A stretch of 64,000 nt of DNA from an uncultured Lachnospiraceae bacterium (GCA_910586645.1 CAJUIS010000003.1:83847-147846), one strand, 5' to 3'; counted from the first letter of the stretch, positions 51,110-60,245 are shown. Notes: generated from the sequence alone by a model not told the origin. A program made the numbers and translations.

Positions 51110-51912
51110 GAAAATTATTAAAACATGAACTGAAAGATACGGCCAGACTGTTTCTGCCGTTAAATGCAATTGTGCTTGCCGTTGCAGCCGTCTGGTCTGT
51201 TCTGATTTGGATTGGACTTTTTGACAACAGCGTCCTTGGCCCGGTCGGCGGGATTCTTCTGCTGATCTATATTCTCAGCATCATGGCCCTGTTTATCATT
51301 ACCGCGGCATACCTTGCGTTCCGTTTCTATAAAACGATGTATGCAAATCAGGGATATCTGACGCATACGCTTCCGGTATCTTCCGCCTCTGTATTAAATT
51401 CAAAAATCATAGCGGCGCTATCCTGGCTTCTCCTTGCCTTTATCATATGCTTCCTCTCTATTTTAATCCTGTTTCTTAGCATAGACGGATTTCCGGAAGC
51501 CGCTGATTTTCAAAGGTTTGAAGAACAGATTTCCACTGTTTTCGGCATAGGCGTTTTTCCGTCTGTCTGCCTGATTGCCGGGATAATTTTAGGCTTTTGC
51601 CTGAACATGACAATGATGGTGTTTGCAAGTCTCTCCATCGGGCAGCTTTTTCACCAGCGCCGCATTCCCGCTGCGATTGGCGCAGGCATTGTCTTTTACA
51701 TTATACAGCAGATTACTTCGGTTGTCCTGCTTTTTATTCTGGTATTTGGAATGACAGATTTCATGGAACTTTCCCCGGAAACTGCACTGATAGAGTCCGC
51801 AGCCCTTTACCGCGGCTCTTTCCTGCTGACCATAGCCGCTATGTTTTTGTTTGCAGCCGTTTACTATATCATCTGTTTTGTGATTACAAAAAAGAAACTG
51901 AATCTGGAATAA
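51103..51912 (+). CDS. ABC transporter permease subunit (ABC-2 type)
   Basis: A 269-residue protein with six hydrophobic helices and the KLLKHELKDTARLFLPL start typical of ABC-2 permeases: cytoplasmic elbow helix, helices near 17-38, 44-68, 103-128, 144-175, 195-220 and 238-260. No periplasmic-binding partner is present, so export is likely. Substrate unknown; the GntR-YtrA link suggests drug, peptide or envelope stress. Confidence 0.85.
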   Translation: MLGKLLKHELKDTARLFLPLNAIVLAVAAVWSVLIWIGLFDNSVLGPVGGILLLIYILSIMALFIITAAYLAFRFYKTMYANQGYLTHTLPVSSASVLNSKIIAALSWLLLAFIICFLSILILFLSIDGFPEAADFQRFEEQISTVFGIGVFPSVCLIAGIILGFCLNMTMMVFASLSIGQLFHQRRIPAAIGAGIVFYIIQQITSVVLLFILVFGMTDFMELSPETALIESAALYRGSFLLTIAAMFLFAAVYYIICFVITKKKLNLE

Positions 51913-51916
51913 ACAT

Positions 51917-51960
51917 AAAGAAAGCAGACCGCTTATTCCCCAGGCGGCCTGCTTTCTTTA
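51917..51960. terminator. bidirectional terminator
   Basis: AAAGAAAGCAG and CTGCTTTCTTT with inner GC pairs close a stem between the convergent permease and M50 peptidase genes. Confidence 0.8.
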
Positions 51961-53096
51961 AACTTTGCCCCTGCAAGCTCAATCAGCTCCATCTCGCTTT
52001 CCACATCCGAGATATAAGGATAAATATCGGCATTCAGCTCAAACAGCAGTTCTGTCATACGCGCCTTTACCTCGTCATTCTTGCAAAACAGATTGTAGAT
52101 ATGTAATGTACGGAAAACGGAAAGATTTTGATACTTCCATTCAAAAAACTTTAAAAGCCGCTTTGTCACAAGCCGTTCCACGATTTCTTTATCCTGATCT
52201 AAAATCAATGCGCAGTACAGCCTGTCGCAGGTAAGAAACGCTCTCTGCATCTTATCGATTGCCGTATCCATCGTTTCAAGCTTGTCAATCATTTCCGCCG
52301 CTTTGTCAAAACGATGGATATCCATCAAATAACTTTCGCAAAAAATGGCCATATCTGTCATTATGCTGTTTTTCAGCTCTTCCTCCTCCGGAAATACAAA
52401 CCACTCGCTCGGCAGATCTTTGAACTGGTATCCCTTTGTCAGCATTTCATTTCCTTTCATCTGCGTCCACAGAGCGTAAAGCGCAGACGGAGACTGACTG
52501 AGAAGAAGCGCGTTATAACCGTCGTTGTCCACTGTTCCAAACCGCATGGGGACGCCGTTAAGAAGCGCCGTTCCTACGCCCATAATGCCCATAATCAGAA
52601 AAGAAACCGCCAGAAAGGACACCTCTCTGTAGGAATAATACCCCCAGAAAGCAAAAATCCCGCAAACCATGTTCATAATTGAGCCGCCAAGATGGTACAG
52701 GACAAACGGCATTTTCCCGTCCTTCATTGGGGGCGGCGACATCAGGCACTGGGCGCTTGTTCTTAAACCCGGCGTCTTCATATACATCAGATGTCCGTAC
52801 ACCTTTACCCAGATGCAGGTGCCGATATGAAAAGACAAAAAACGATAGCCGGTCAGACGCCCAAAGATAAAATGACCCGCCTCATGCAGAAAAATCTGCG
52901 TCATCAAGGCTATATATACAGCAATAACCGTCAGGGCGAGAAGATAGATATATTCCTTTTCTGACCAGCTTGTTTTAAAAATCGTATCCATCACCGCACG
53001 AATCGAAAACCCGCACGCAGCCCCCATAAGAAGACAAAACAGCAGCATCAGATACCTTCCGTTTCTCTTTGTTTTCTTTTTATTTTTCTTTTTCAT
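51933..53096 (-). CDS. M50-family membrane zinc peptidase
   Basis: A 387-residue membrane protein. After a basic start and two helices comes QIFLHEAGHFIFGRLTGY, with HExxH at 71-75 in the second helix as in site-2-protease-type peptidases. A later LNGVPMRFGTVDNDGYNALLL gives a candidate third ligand (Asp of NDG, about 200). The C-terminal third (about 220-387) is a soluble helical domain with a TPR-like feel (FDKAAEMIDKLETMD). The family is loosely related to SpoIVFB/RseP; this subgroup is widespread in Clostridia with unknown substrates. Stop shares the terminator of the ABC operon. Confidence 0.8.
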   Translation of the reverse strand: MKKKNKKKTKRNGRYLMLLFCLLMGAACGFSIRAVMDTIFKTSWSEKEYIYLLALTVIAVYIALMTQIFLHEAGHFIFGRLTGYRFLSFHIGTCIWVKVYGHLMYMKTPGLRTSAQCLMSPPPMKDGKMPFVLYHLGGSIMNMVCGIFAFWGYYSYREVSFLAVSFLIMGIMGVGTALLNGVPMRFGTVDNDGYNALLLSQSPSALYALWTQMKGNEMLTKGYQFKDLPSEWFVFPEEEELKNSIMTDMAIFCESYLMDIHRFDKAAEMIDKLETMDTAIDKMQRAFLTCDRLYCALILDQDKEIVERLVTKRLLKFFEWKYQNLSVFRTLHIYNLFCKNDEVKARMTELLFELNADIYPYISDVESEMELIELAGAKFKESRPPGE

Positions 53097-53205
53097 TCAT
53101 CCTCCGTTTGTTATATAGATTTTATTTTTTTACTTTATATATTAAATAAAATCATAACACAATTCATTTCTCTTGGCAACTTTTCTTTGTGAGCTTTTTT
53201 CTTTT

Positions 53206-55365
53206 TTATCCTCTCTCGTTTACAAGAATCACTTCCACTTCAAACCGGCACGTTACGTCCTTTAAATATCTTTCCAGATCTCCCAGGTATGCTTCATATT
53301 CCCCGCCGCCGCTTTTTCCAAGCCTGAAAAAACTGTTTGTCAGATCGATTCCCGGTGCGGTCAAAAGATTCTCTTCGCTCTTTGCCAGCTCTTTTTCAAA
53401 CAAATCCTCCAGCTCTTGCCTGATTTGATCCCCTTTTTGGCCCCCTGTCTCCATATTTTTCTCAACGACGGCTTCCAGGCGTATTTTACTCTTATACAAA
53501 AGTCCTTCTTCTGCGTCGAACGCCCCTTTGCTGACAATCCTGTTTATCGTAATTGCAAGCCCGTCTTCCATTGTAAACGCCAGCTTTTTTATTTTTCCCT
53601 GCGTCAGATAGGACAATACCGCTTCGCGGACGCTGACTTCCCCTTTTGGCTCTCCTCCTGAAATGGCATAGTAGTTGCGAATCACGGGAAGCCCGCCTTC
53701 CCCGGCAAGCACCGGAACCAGCAAAAGCTGCTCCCTGTTCTCCGTGTCATTGAACAGATCTCCAAGCGTTACGGTATCTTTCAGCTTATAATCTTCCCTG
53801 CTGTCAATCATCTCTTCCAGATAGCTTCCGATTGCCGTATCCAGATTTTCATCCAGATTTAAAATTTCCGCCGCATTATCCGCAAAAAATAAAAGCGTAT
53901 TTCTTGCAATCAGGCTCTCTTTGCTGCAGATTTGCAGAAAATTGGAAAGCGCTTTCGTATCCTCTACAAAATCTTCCGACAAAATCAAAGCTTTCATATG
54001 GTTATAATCCATAATTTTATTTGTATTATTGGCAAATTTAGAAATTCCGGTAAAAAAATCTTTTTCTTCAATAAAAAAATCCGTCCCGCCCGGATTATCG
54101 GCGTTTTGATCCGCAATGGCGGAAAGATCCTGAAATTTGTAACTGATGATACAGGAGCCCTCCGTTTCATCAATTCCAAGCGCAAGCGGAAATTTCCTGT
54201 TTTCAAGCTCCATGGTACTGCATCCGGAAAGAAACAGGCAGACATAGGTCAAAAAGAAACAACTGACCGCTTTTTTTCCTTTTCCATGAAATTTTACGCA
54301 TACTGCGGCCGCAAGCGGAATCAGCACGACCAGCGGCGTAGCCCAGAACAAAAAGATATGAACGGCGCATTTCGTAAAAGCCGCCGAACGATAGCCTGCC
54401 ACCGAAATCCCAAAAAAAGCCGCCGCCGCAAAGGCTGTCCACCACTTTTCTTTTTTTCCGGCCGTCAGCTCTTTTAAACTTTCGGCCGCATAAAACATAC
54501 TGCTGCTAAGCAGCGCAAACACAGTAAAAAACCAAATTGCAAGCATCAAAGCGTCCTGTCTTTGAAAAAATCCGCCCGGAATCTGAATCATGCTCATCAG
54601 CGTGACCGCCGGATATTCCAAAACGGTCATTGCAGACGTTCCAAAAATCCCCTGCAGTACGGCGTACAAAGCCAGCAGAACAACCCCGCTGAACAGCACG
54701 GCCGAAAAAAGCGCCCCTTTCACAGACTCTCTCTTTTTTGCAAACGGATTTAAAAACAACGCAACCCCTCCAATGGAAAATACCGAAAAACAAAGCCCGC
54801 TTCCATAAAAAATTCCGGAAGCGTCTTTTGTAAACAGCGGAAACAGGCGGGGAATTTCCACGTCCCTGGCCGCAAAAAACAGCATAACAAACAAAGGCGC
54901 CATCAAAAACCAGAACAGGATTTCATAAATCCTTGCCCTGCCTTCAATTCCCTGCATAATCGCATAGACGCAGAGAGCGAGAATCCCGGCCGCAATCCAG
55001 TAAAAAGACTGTTCCTTTAACAATTCCGTAATGATCAGATGTCCAAAAATATAAGCCGTGTATCCGCCCAGAAATAAATAATACAACGCGTAAAAAATAA
55101 GGATTGCCGTACCAAAAATTTTTCCAAAGCAGCGTTTCAAATAAGCGGGATAACTTTCTTCGTCCTCCATCGCCCCTATCAGCCATCCAATCAAAGCACA
55201 GTAGAAAAGTCCCGCCAAAATTCCAAGCAACACAGACAGAAGCCCGTTTTTTCCGGCCGTTTCGGCAAGCGCGGACGGCAGCAGAAGCGTCCCGATTCCA
55301 AGCAGATCATACGTCAAAAGGCGGAACATCTGCCGTTTCGAAATTTTATTATTTCCTGAAAACAT
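53206..55365 (-). CDS. fused spore germination protein GerB-GerC
   Basis: A 719-residue protein that joins two parts of the germinant receptor. Residues 1-365 form a GerB/GerKB-type amino-acid-permease-like subunit with about ten helices (ISKRQMFRLLTYDLLGIGTLLLP). Residues 371-719 are a Ger(x)C lipoprotein: VCLFLSGCSTMELENRKFPLALGID gives a lipobox with Cys382, and the three-domain GerC body follows. In most operons these are separate genes. The frame is open throughout, with no sign of a frameshift. Fusion would tether C to B and put the lipobox helix in the membrane as an extra span; whether Cys382 is still cleaved is unknown. Follows gerA with a 1-nt gap. Confidence 0.85.
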   Translation of the reverse strand: MFSGNNKISKRQMFRLLTYDLLGIGTLLLPSALAETAGKNGLLSVLLGILAGLFYCALIGWLIGAMEDEESYPAYLKRCFGKIFGTAILIFYALYYLFLGGYTAYIFGHLIITELLKEQSFYWIAAGILALCVYAIMQGIEGRARIYEILFWFLMAPLFVMLFFAARDVEIPRLFPLFTKDASGIFYGSGLCFSVFSIGGVALFLNPFAKKRESVKGALFSAVLFSGVVLLALYAVLQGIFGTSAMTVLEYPAVTLMSMIQIPGGFFQRQDALMLAIWFFTVFALLSSSMFYAAESLKELTAGKKEKWWTAFAAAAFFGISVAGYRSAAFTKCAVHIFLFWATPLVVLIPLAAAVCVKFHGKGKKAVSCFFLTYVCLFLSGCSTMELENRKFPLALGIDETEGSCIISYKFQDLSAIADQNADNPGGTDFFIEEKDFFTGISKFANNTNKIMDYNHMKALILSEDFVEDTKALSNFLQICSKESLIARNTLLFFADNAAEILNLDENLDTAIGSYLEEMIDSREDYKLKDTVTLGDLFNDTENREQLLLVPVLAGEGGLPVIRNYYAISGGEPKGEVSVREAVLSYLTQGKIKKLAFTMEDGLAITINRIVSKGAFDAEEGLLYKSKIRLEAVVEKNMETGGQKGDQIRQELEDLFEKELAKSEENLLTAPGIDLTNSFFRLGKSGGGEYEAYLGDLERYLKDVTCRFEVEVILVNERG

Positions 55366-55366
55366 C

Positions 55367-56854
55367 TTATCCCTTCCTTCTCAAACGTATTCTCTGATCC
55401 CTTTTCGCATAAACCGGCCGTCTTTTCCGAAAAAAAATCGGCAGACGCAAAAGAGAGTCCCTCTCGTCCTCATACCCGTTTAAATCCGCTCCCACAAACG
55501 GCATAAGATATGGAATCCCAAAACTTTTCAAATGGGACAGATGAATCAAAAGAAGCAGAAGCCCATATAAAAACCCATAAAACCCAAGCCAGGAGCACAG
55601 GAAAATAAAGCCGAATTTTAACAGGCGAAACGCTGTGGCAAATTCCTCATTGGGTACGGCAAAAGAACAAAGCGCTGTAAAAGCCACTACAATCACTACA
55701 ATCGGACTCACAATATTTGCTTCCACGGCCGCCTGGCCGATAATCAGCCCGCCGACAATCCCAATTGTATTGCCCATGGCTCCCGGCAGACGCACTCCCG
55801 CTTCCCGCAGAAGCTCAAATGAAATCTCCATTAAAACCACTTCAACGACAGCCGGAAACGGCACGCCCTGTCTTGCGGCGGCAAACGACATCAAAAGCGT
55901 CGTGGGAAGAATCTGTGTATGAAAATTCGTCACCGCAAGATAAAGTCCCGGCACAGTCATTGCAAAAAAGGCTGCAATATACCGGATCAGCCTTCCAAAC
56001 GACGCGATTTCCCAACGGCTGTAATAGTCGTCGCTTGTCTGGATAAAAGAATTGTAATCCGTCGGCAGAATCAGCCCGGTCGGAGAATTGTCCACAAGCA
56101 CGACAATCCTTCCCTCCAATATAGCCATCGCCGCGCGATCCGGACGCTGCGTCGTCTGAAACTGCGGAAACGGAGAATACCATTTTTCTTCTGACAACTG
56201 TTCAATCATGCCGCTGTCCAAAATTCCGTCTATTTCATAGCGGTTCAGCCTCTCTTTTACTTTCGAAAGCAGCCTTTTATACACCAGATCTTCCATATAC
56301 ACAATATCCACGTTCGTATTAGACCGCGTTCCGGCTTTTACCTCTTCCACTTTCAGTTTCGGCGTACGGAGGCGTTTTCGAATCAGAGCCGTATTGACTT
56401 TTACAGAATCCACGAATCCCTCTCTGGAACCCCGGATCACTTTCTCTGACGCCGGCTCCTGAATCGTCATAGCCGGATAGCCTTTATCCGGGATTTTCAC
56501 CGCCTTGTCAAATCCGTCCACAAATAAAATCACGTCGCCCGTAAACATGGCGTCTGCGGCTTCTTCCACCGTATCAAACACTGTCATATCCGAAATTCCC
56601 AGGGCATTTTTCTGAAGGCACAAAAGAACTTCTTCTTTTGACATTCCGCAGAATTCATTCAGCAGCTTTCCTATCACGGATCTTTCAAATAAAAAGCTTC
56701 CGCCCGTCACTTCCACATAAGCGAGAAAGCACGCAATATCCCTGTTTAATCCAAGCTGCATGCTTTTTTTCTTAATATCCGCCGACTCACCCAGCAAATC
56801 CAAAAACGCCTGTCTGTTTTTTTCCAGTTCTTTTTCCATCACATTCACATCCAA
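55367..56854 (-). CDS. gerA: spore germination protein GerA-type subunit A
   Basis: A 495-residue GerA/GerKA-family receptor subunit in the spore inner membrane. The soluble N-domain (about 1-245) contains TNTDIVYMEDLV-like wording (RSNTNVDIVYMEDLVYKRLLSKVKERL), followed by the membrane part with FAAARQGVPFPAVVEVVLMEISFELLREAGVRLP, the strongly conserved family block, and about five helices. With the GerB-GerC fusion it makes a complete A-B-C receptor. Start codon is uncertain: TTG 56854 (listed) or ATG 56839; no strong RBS is seen. A candidate sigma-G promoter lies at 56891-56919. Confidence 0.92.
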   Translation of the reverse strand: MDVNVMEKELEKNRQAFLDLLGESADIKKKSMQLGLNRDIACFLAYVEVTGGSFLFERSVIGKLLNEFCGMSKEEVLLCLQKNALGISDMTVFDTVEEAADAMFTGDVILFVDGFDKAVKIPDKGYPAMTIQEPASEKVIRGSREGFVDSVKVNTALIRKRLRTPKLKVEEVKAGTRSNTNVDIVYMEDLVYKRLLSKVKERLNRYEIDGILDSGMIEQLSEEKWYSPFPQFQTTQRPDRAAMAILEGRIVVLVDNSPTGLILPTDYNSFIQTSDDYYSRWEIASFGRLIRYIAAFFAMTVPGLYLAVTNFHTQILPTTLLMSFAAARQGVPFPAVVEVVLMEISFELLREAGVRLPGAMGNTIGIVGGLIIGQAAVEANIVSPIVVIVVAFTALCSFAVPNEEFATAFRLLKFGFIFLCSWLGFYGFLYGLLLLLIHLSHLKSFGIPYLMPFVGADLNGYEDERDSLLRLPIFFRKRRPVYAKRDQRIRLRRKG

Positions 56855-56889
56855 TAAAAAAATAGGAACAGCTTCATTCCGTTCCTATT
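56855..56889 (-). terminator. terminator of the FCD-GntR gene
   Basis: Minus-strand AATAGGAAC and GTTCCTATT around an 11-nt loop, followed by seven T. The T run ends next to the gerA start. Confidence 0.8.
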
Positions 56890-56890
56890 C

Positions 56891-56919
56891 TAGTATCTTT
56901 CATATTTTCTTTTTTATAC
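56891..56919 (-). promoter_or_regulatory. candidate sigma-G promoter of the ger operon
   Basis: Minus-strand GTATA (56915-56919), 17-bp spacer, GATACTA (56891-56897) against the sigma-G consensus GHATR-N17/18-CATnHTA; only the first base of the -10 differs. It overlaps the stop codon of the upstream gene. Confidence 0.55.
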
Positions 56920-57585
56920 TCTCCGGCGGATAATATCCTTAATCGTATTCTCCTGGTTCTTCATGTGCCGTTTCGTCATTTCCGTTACATAGTCTTTATC
57001 GGAAAGCAAAAGCCCCTCTGTAATCTGCCTGTGCTCCTCCACAAGCTTTGGATAATTTTCACCCTCTTTTAAATATTCCATGCGGTACCGGTAAATCTGC
57101 CCGCTCAGATTGTTCAGCATTGACACCAGTCTCGGATTTTGAGCCGCCTCAAAAATAATTTCATGGAATTTAACATCGGCGCCTGCAATCCTTTTGATAT
57201 CGCCCGTAAAAGCCGCCGCTTCAAACTCTTTTATGTTTTCTTTTAACTGTTCTATCTGCCCTTCTGAAATCTTTTCGCAGGCAAGCTGCGCCGCAAGCAC
57301 TTCAAGCGCCTCCCTGATCTGCAGCACGTCTTCCATATCTTTTTCTGAGATTCCCGCAACCTCAGCTCCCCGTCTTGGCACCGTAATCGCAAGCCCCTCC
57401 TGCTGAAGCATCCGTATGGCCTCCCGAATCGGCGTACGGCTTACGCCAAGCCTTGCCGCAAGCTGCAGCTCCATCAGCCGTTCTCCCGGCTTTAAATCCC
57501 CTTTTAAAATCGCCTCCCGCAACGTATGAAAAACAACGTCCCGCAAAGGCAGGTACGCATTGGCATTCAATTCTAAATCTCCCAT
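56914..57585 (-). CDS. GntR-family regulator, FCD (FadR) subfamily
   Basis: A 223-residue regulator. The winged helix (LRDVVFHTLREAILKGDLKPGERLMELQLAARLGVSRTPIREAIRMLQQEGLA, about 14-66) precedes an FCD all-helical ligand domain (about 80-210) with DVKFHEIIFEAAQN and EEHRQITEGLL, which include the Asp/His metal ligands. FCD proteins answer to organic acids or sugars acids. The gene lies 11 nt after ispE, with its own terminator. No obvious metabolic target is nearby, so the ligand is unknown. Confidence 0.9.
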   Translation of the reverse strand: MGDLELNANAYLPLRDVVFHTLREAILKGDLKPGERLMELQLAARLGVSRTPIREAIRMLQQEGLAITVPRRGAEVAGISEKDMEDVLQIREALEVLAAQLACEKISEGQIEQLKENIKEFEAAAFTGDIKRIAGADVKFHEIIFEAAQNPRLVSMLNNLSGQIYRYRMEYLKEGENYPKLVEEHRQITEGLLLSDKDYVTEMTKRHMKNQENTIKDIIRRRV

Positions 57586-57596
57586 AATCCCTCCAT

Positions 57597-58472
57597 TTAC
57601 TTCCTTCGGTTATTATAAATGCTTGTCAGACAGACCTGTTTTGCAAGATGAGACTTCATTACCTGTCCATAAGCTGCCTTTGCCGTCTTTTCATCTTCAA
57701 ACAACCCAAATACAGCAGGGCCGCTTCCGCTCATCATTGCGTTGAGCGCCCCGTGCTCCATCATGCAGCGTTTGATTTCATCAATTACCGGACAGCGGGG
57801 AATCGTGACTGTTTCCAGCAGATTGCCCATATGCTCTGCTACGGCTTTTAAATTCCCTTCCCGGATTGCAGCGATTTGCGCATAAATATCCGGATGCACT
57901 GTCTGTTCGTCCAGTTTCAGATTCTCATAAACAGACTTTGTCGATACGCTGGCAGCGGGCTTTGCAACCAATACCGGACACTTTGGCATGGGAGGCAGGC
58001 TTCTTAGTTTTTCCCCGATGCCTTCCGCCAAAGCCGTTCCCCGCATCAAACAGTAAGGAACGTCCGCCCCGATTTTCACTCCAAGTTCCATGAGCCCACT
58101 TCTTTTTAGTCCCAAATGAAATAACTCATTCATTCCATATAAAGCGGCGGCCGCATCCGTACTGCCTCCCGCCATCCCCGCAGCTACAGGAATGCGCTTT
58201 TCCAGTTTTACGTCGACGCCTTCCCGTATGGAATATGACTCCATAAGCATACGAACGGCTTTATAAACCAAATTATCTTCACCTGTCGGCAGAAAATCCA
58301 GATTCACTGCAATGCGGATTCCCGGTTCTTTTGCCTTTGTAATTTCCAGTCTGTCATGCAGATGAATGGTCTGCATAATCATTCTGACTTCATGGTACCC
58401 GTCCGCCCGCCTTTTTACCACATCCAAACCAAGATTAATTTTTGCAAGCGCTTTCAGACTTATTTTCTCCAT
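57597..58472 (-). CDS. ispE: 4-(cytidine 5'-diphospho)-2-C-methyl-D-erythritol kinase
   Basis: A 291-residue GHMP kinase of the non-mevalonate isoprenoid pathway; phosphorylates CDP-methylerythritol with ATP. The first motif AKINLGLDVVKRRADGYHEV (about 11-29), ATP loop IPVAAGMAGGSTDAAA (about 95-109) and the third motif MMSGSGPAVFG (near 255) are intact. I start at ATG 58472 after GGAGGGG; the longer frame to 58598 adds unlike residues. fadR-type gene follows. Confidence 0.94.
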   Translation of the reverse strand: MEKISLKALAKINLGLDVVKRRADGYHEVRMIMQTIHLHDRLEITKAKEPGIRIAVNLDFLPTGEDNLVYKAVRMLMESYSIREGVDVKLEKRIPVAAGMAGGSTDAAAALYGMNELFHLGLKRSGLMELGVKIGADVPYCLMRGTALAEGIGEKLRSLPPMPKCPVLVAKPAASVSTKSVYENLKLDEQTVHPDIYAQIAAIREGNLKAVAEHMGNLLETVTIPRCPVIDEIKRCMMEHGALNAMMSGSGPAVFGLFEDEKTAKAAYGQVMKSHLAKQVCLTSIYNNRRK

Positions 58473-58589
58473 TTTCCCCTCCGCCGCCTCTGCGGCAGTT
58501 CCTTTGTATTTTGTATACCCTATCTTACCATCTCTGAAAAAAAAGGTCAATTCCACTTTACTTTTTCTTCCAATATGCCGATAGAAATA

Positions 58590-58619
58590 TTGACACAAGA
58601 TAACTGATAGGGATATATT
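58590..58619 (+). promoter_or_regulatory. promoter of the 58646 gene
   Basis: TTGACA (58590-58595), 18-bp spacer, TATATT (58614-58619), then AAGGAGGG. Confidence 0.65.
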
Positions 58620-58645
58620 TTATTATGCCAAGGAGGGTCTTTATT

Positions 58646-59257
58646 ATGAGTAGCATTGGTGCAGTAAATAGTTCTTCGTATTATAATCAGACGACAGATT
58701 CCACTGCAAAAGTTTCTGAAAAAGACAACACAAAAAAAGCCGCTGAAACTACGGCGAAAAACGAAGGCGTTGTATATGAAAAAACTTCTTCCACGAAAAA
58801 CACCAATTACGTCAAGAAAAATTCCGCTCTGATCCAAAAACTGCAGGCAGATTCCGATGCAAGAGTTTCACAGATGAGAAATCTCGTGGAACAGATGATG
58901 AAAAAACAGGGTTCCGCTATCGGCAATGCCGACAGTATGTGGAGATTCTTAGCAGACGGCAACTTTACCGTATCTGCAGATGTAAAAGCGCAGGCACAGA
59001 AAGATATCGCCGACGACGGATACTGGGGCGTGGAACAGACTTCCGACCGCATCGTAGACTTTGCAAAGGCTTTAAGCGGCGGTGATTCCGCAAAAGCGGA
59101 CAAGATGATCGAAGCGTTCAAGAAGGGGTTTGAGCAGGCTACCAAGAGCTGGGGCAAAAGCCTTCCGGATATCTCCCAGCGGACTTATGACGCCGTAATG
59201 GAGAAATTCGACGCCTGGAAAAACGGTACGGAAACAGGGAAAACTGAAACCGAATAA
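58646..59257 (+). CDS. unrecognised 203-residue Ser/Thr-rich headed protein
   Basis: I do not recognise the family. The first 65 residues are rich in Ser, Thr, Asn and Lys and look disordered (MSSIGAVNSSSYYNQTTDST). A helical domain follows with ALIQKLQADSDARVSQMRNLVEQMMKKQ, SMWRFLADGNFTVSADVKAQAQKDIADDGYWGVEQTSDRIVDFAKALSGGD, and LPDISQRTYDAVMEKFDAWKNG. No signal peptide, helix or cysteine. Wording like ISQxTYDxVxxxFDxW recalls flagellar-hook or DUF5610-type bacterial proteins, which I cannot confirm. It has its own consensus promoter, AAGGAGGG at 9 nt and a strong terminator, so it is likely well expressed. Confidence 0.65.
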   Translation: MSSIGAVNSSSYYNQTTDSTAKVSEKDNTKKAAETTAKNEGVVYEKTSSTKNTNYVKKNSALIQKLQADSDARVSQMRNLVEQMMKKQGSAIGNADSMWRFLADGNFTVSADVKAQAQKDIADDGYWGVEQTSDRIVDFAKALSGGDSAKADKMIEAFKKGFEQATKSWGKSLPDISQRTYDAVMEKFDAWKNGTETGKTETE

Positions 59258-59274
59258 TCTGATTTCAGACAGCC

Positions 59275-59313
59275 AAAAACCGGATTCTTTCCTGATGAAA
59301 GAATCCGGTTTTT
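59275..59313. terminator. bidirectional terminator
   Basis: AAAAACCGGATTCTTTC and its exact complement around CTGAT form a 17-bp stem between convergent genes. Confidence 0.92.
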
Positions 59314-59319
59314 TACTTT

Positions 59320-59982
59320 TTACTGCCTGCTCTCTTCCTGTTCTTCTTTTGCCTTCATAATCGCTTCATTCAAACTCAGCATCTTAGCGTCCAGCATGGC
59401 AACCAGCCCGGCACATTCCCGCAAATCCCTGCTGATATACTTCGGAGCGTTCCCTTCGAATTTGTAGTAAATCTTATGTTCCAGACTCGCCCAAAAATCC
59501 ATGGCAATGGTGCGAATCTGTATTTCCACTTTTGCATCGACAACGCGATCCGACAGAAAAATCGGAATTGTAACCAGCATATGATAGCTTTTATACCCGC
59601 TTTTCTTTGGGTTTTTGATATAATCCTTCACGGAAACCACTGTCAGATCATTCTGTCTGCCAATCATCTCCGCCAAACGATAGATATCTGACATAAAGGA
59701 ACAGACGATTCGGATTCCCGCGATATCATTTACATACTCCGTCATGTTGGATATCGTGCTTTCATATCCGTAACGCTTTAATTTTTTCACAATGCTCTGC
59801 GGCGATTTAATCCTTGACTTGATATACTCAATCGGATTATATTGATGGACATGCTGAAATTCATCGTTTAATATTTCAAGCTTTGTTCCGACTTCTTTTA
59901 AAGCGCTGTTATATATCAGCATCATCGTCTTCCAACTGTCCACATCTTCCCCTATGCCAATATTTGGCGTATGCTGCATCAT
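59320..59982 (-). CDS. small alarmone synthetase (RelQ/SAS-type GTP pyrophosphokinase)
   Basis: A 220-residue RelA/SpoT-fold enzyme with synthetase domain only: no hydrolase HD, TGS or ACT domains. Motifs: VNDIAGIRIVCSF, NPKKSGYKSYHMLVTIP and VEIQIRTIAMDFWASLEHKIYYK, with the pyrophosphate-transfer Glu in EIQIRT. Makes pppGpp/ppGpp (or pGpp) from GTP/GDP and ATP under stress. I start at ATG 59982, 8 nt after AGGGGGG; a TTG at 59988 and ATG at 59979 are alternatives. Alone between a shared terminator and an empty 264-nt gap. Confidence 0.92.
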   Translation of the reverse strand: MMQHTPNIGIGEDVDSWKTMMLIYNSALKEVGTKLEILNDEFQHVHQYNPIEYIKSRIKSPQSIVKKLKRYGYESTISNMTEYVNDIAGIRIVCSFMSDIYRLAEMIGRQNDLTVVSVKDYIKNPKKSGYKSYHMLVTIPIFLSDRVVDAKVEIQIRTIAMDFWASLEHKIYYKFEGNAPKYISRDLRECAGLVAMLDAKMLSLNEAIMKAKEEQEESRQ

Positions 59983-60200
59983 CTGCAAAACCCCCCTAAT
60001 GTTAATCCTAAGATTTTCTGCGATTTACAGTCCTTTTTGAATTATATCACATTTTTCCGAATTTTTGTTGGAAAAAGTCTTTATTTCACAAAAACTTAAT
60101 AGTTGCCTTTGGTAATGGGATTTTTGCACTCCTGAATCATTTTCTTACGGACTTTGCAGTAAATGCAAAGCCCTGCGTGAACCATAACGTTCCCGGACAC

Positions 60201-60231
60201 AAAAAAAGCAGGCTTCCCGCCTGCTTTTTTC
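60201..60231. terminator. terminator after the NlpC/P60 gene
   Basis: AAAAAAGCAGGC and GCCTGCTTTTTT around TTCCC, just after the minus-strand stop at 60246. Confidence 0.85.
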
Positions 60232-60245
60232 TATGTTTTATTTGC

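Noticed and set aside
59983..60200. Possible small gene or RNA between the alarmone synthetase and NlpC/P60 genes
   Set aside because: No frame with an RBS, promoter pair or conserved structure could be made out; left as empty intergenic DNA.
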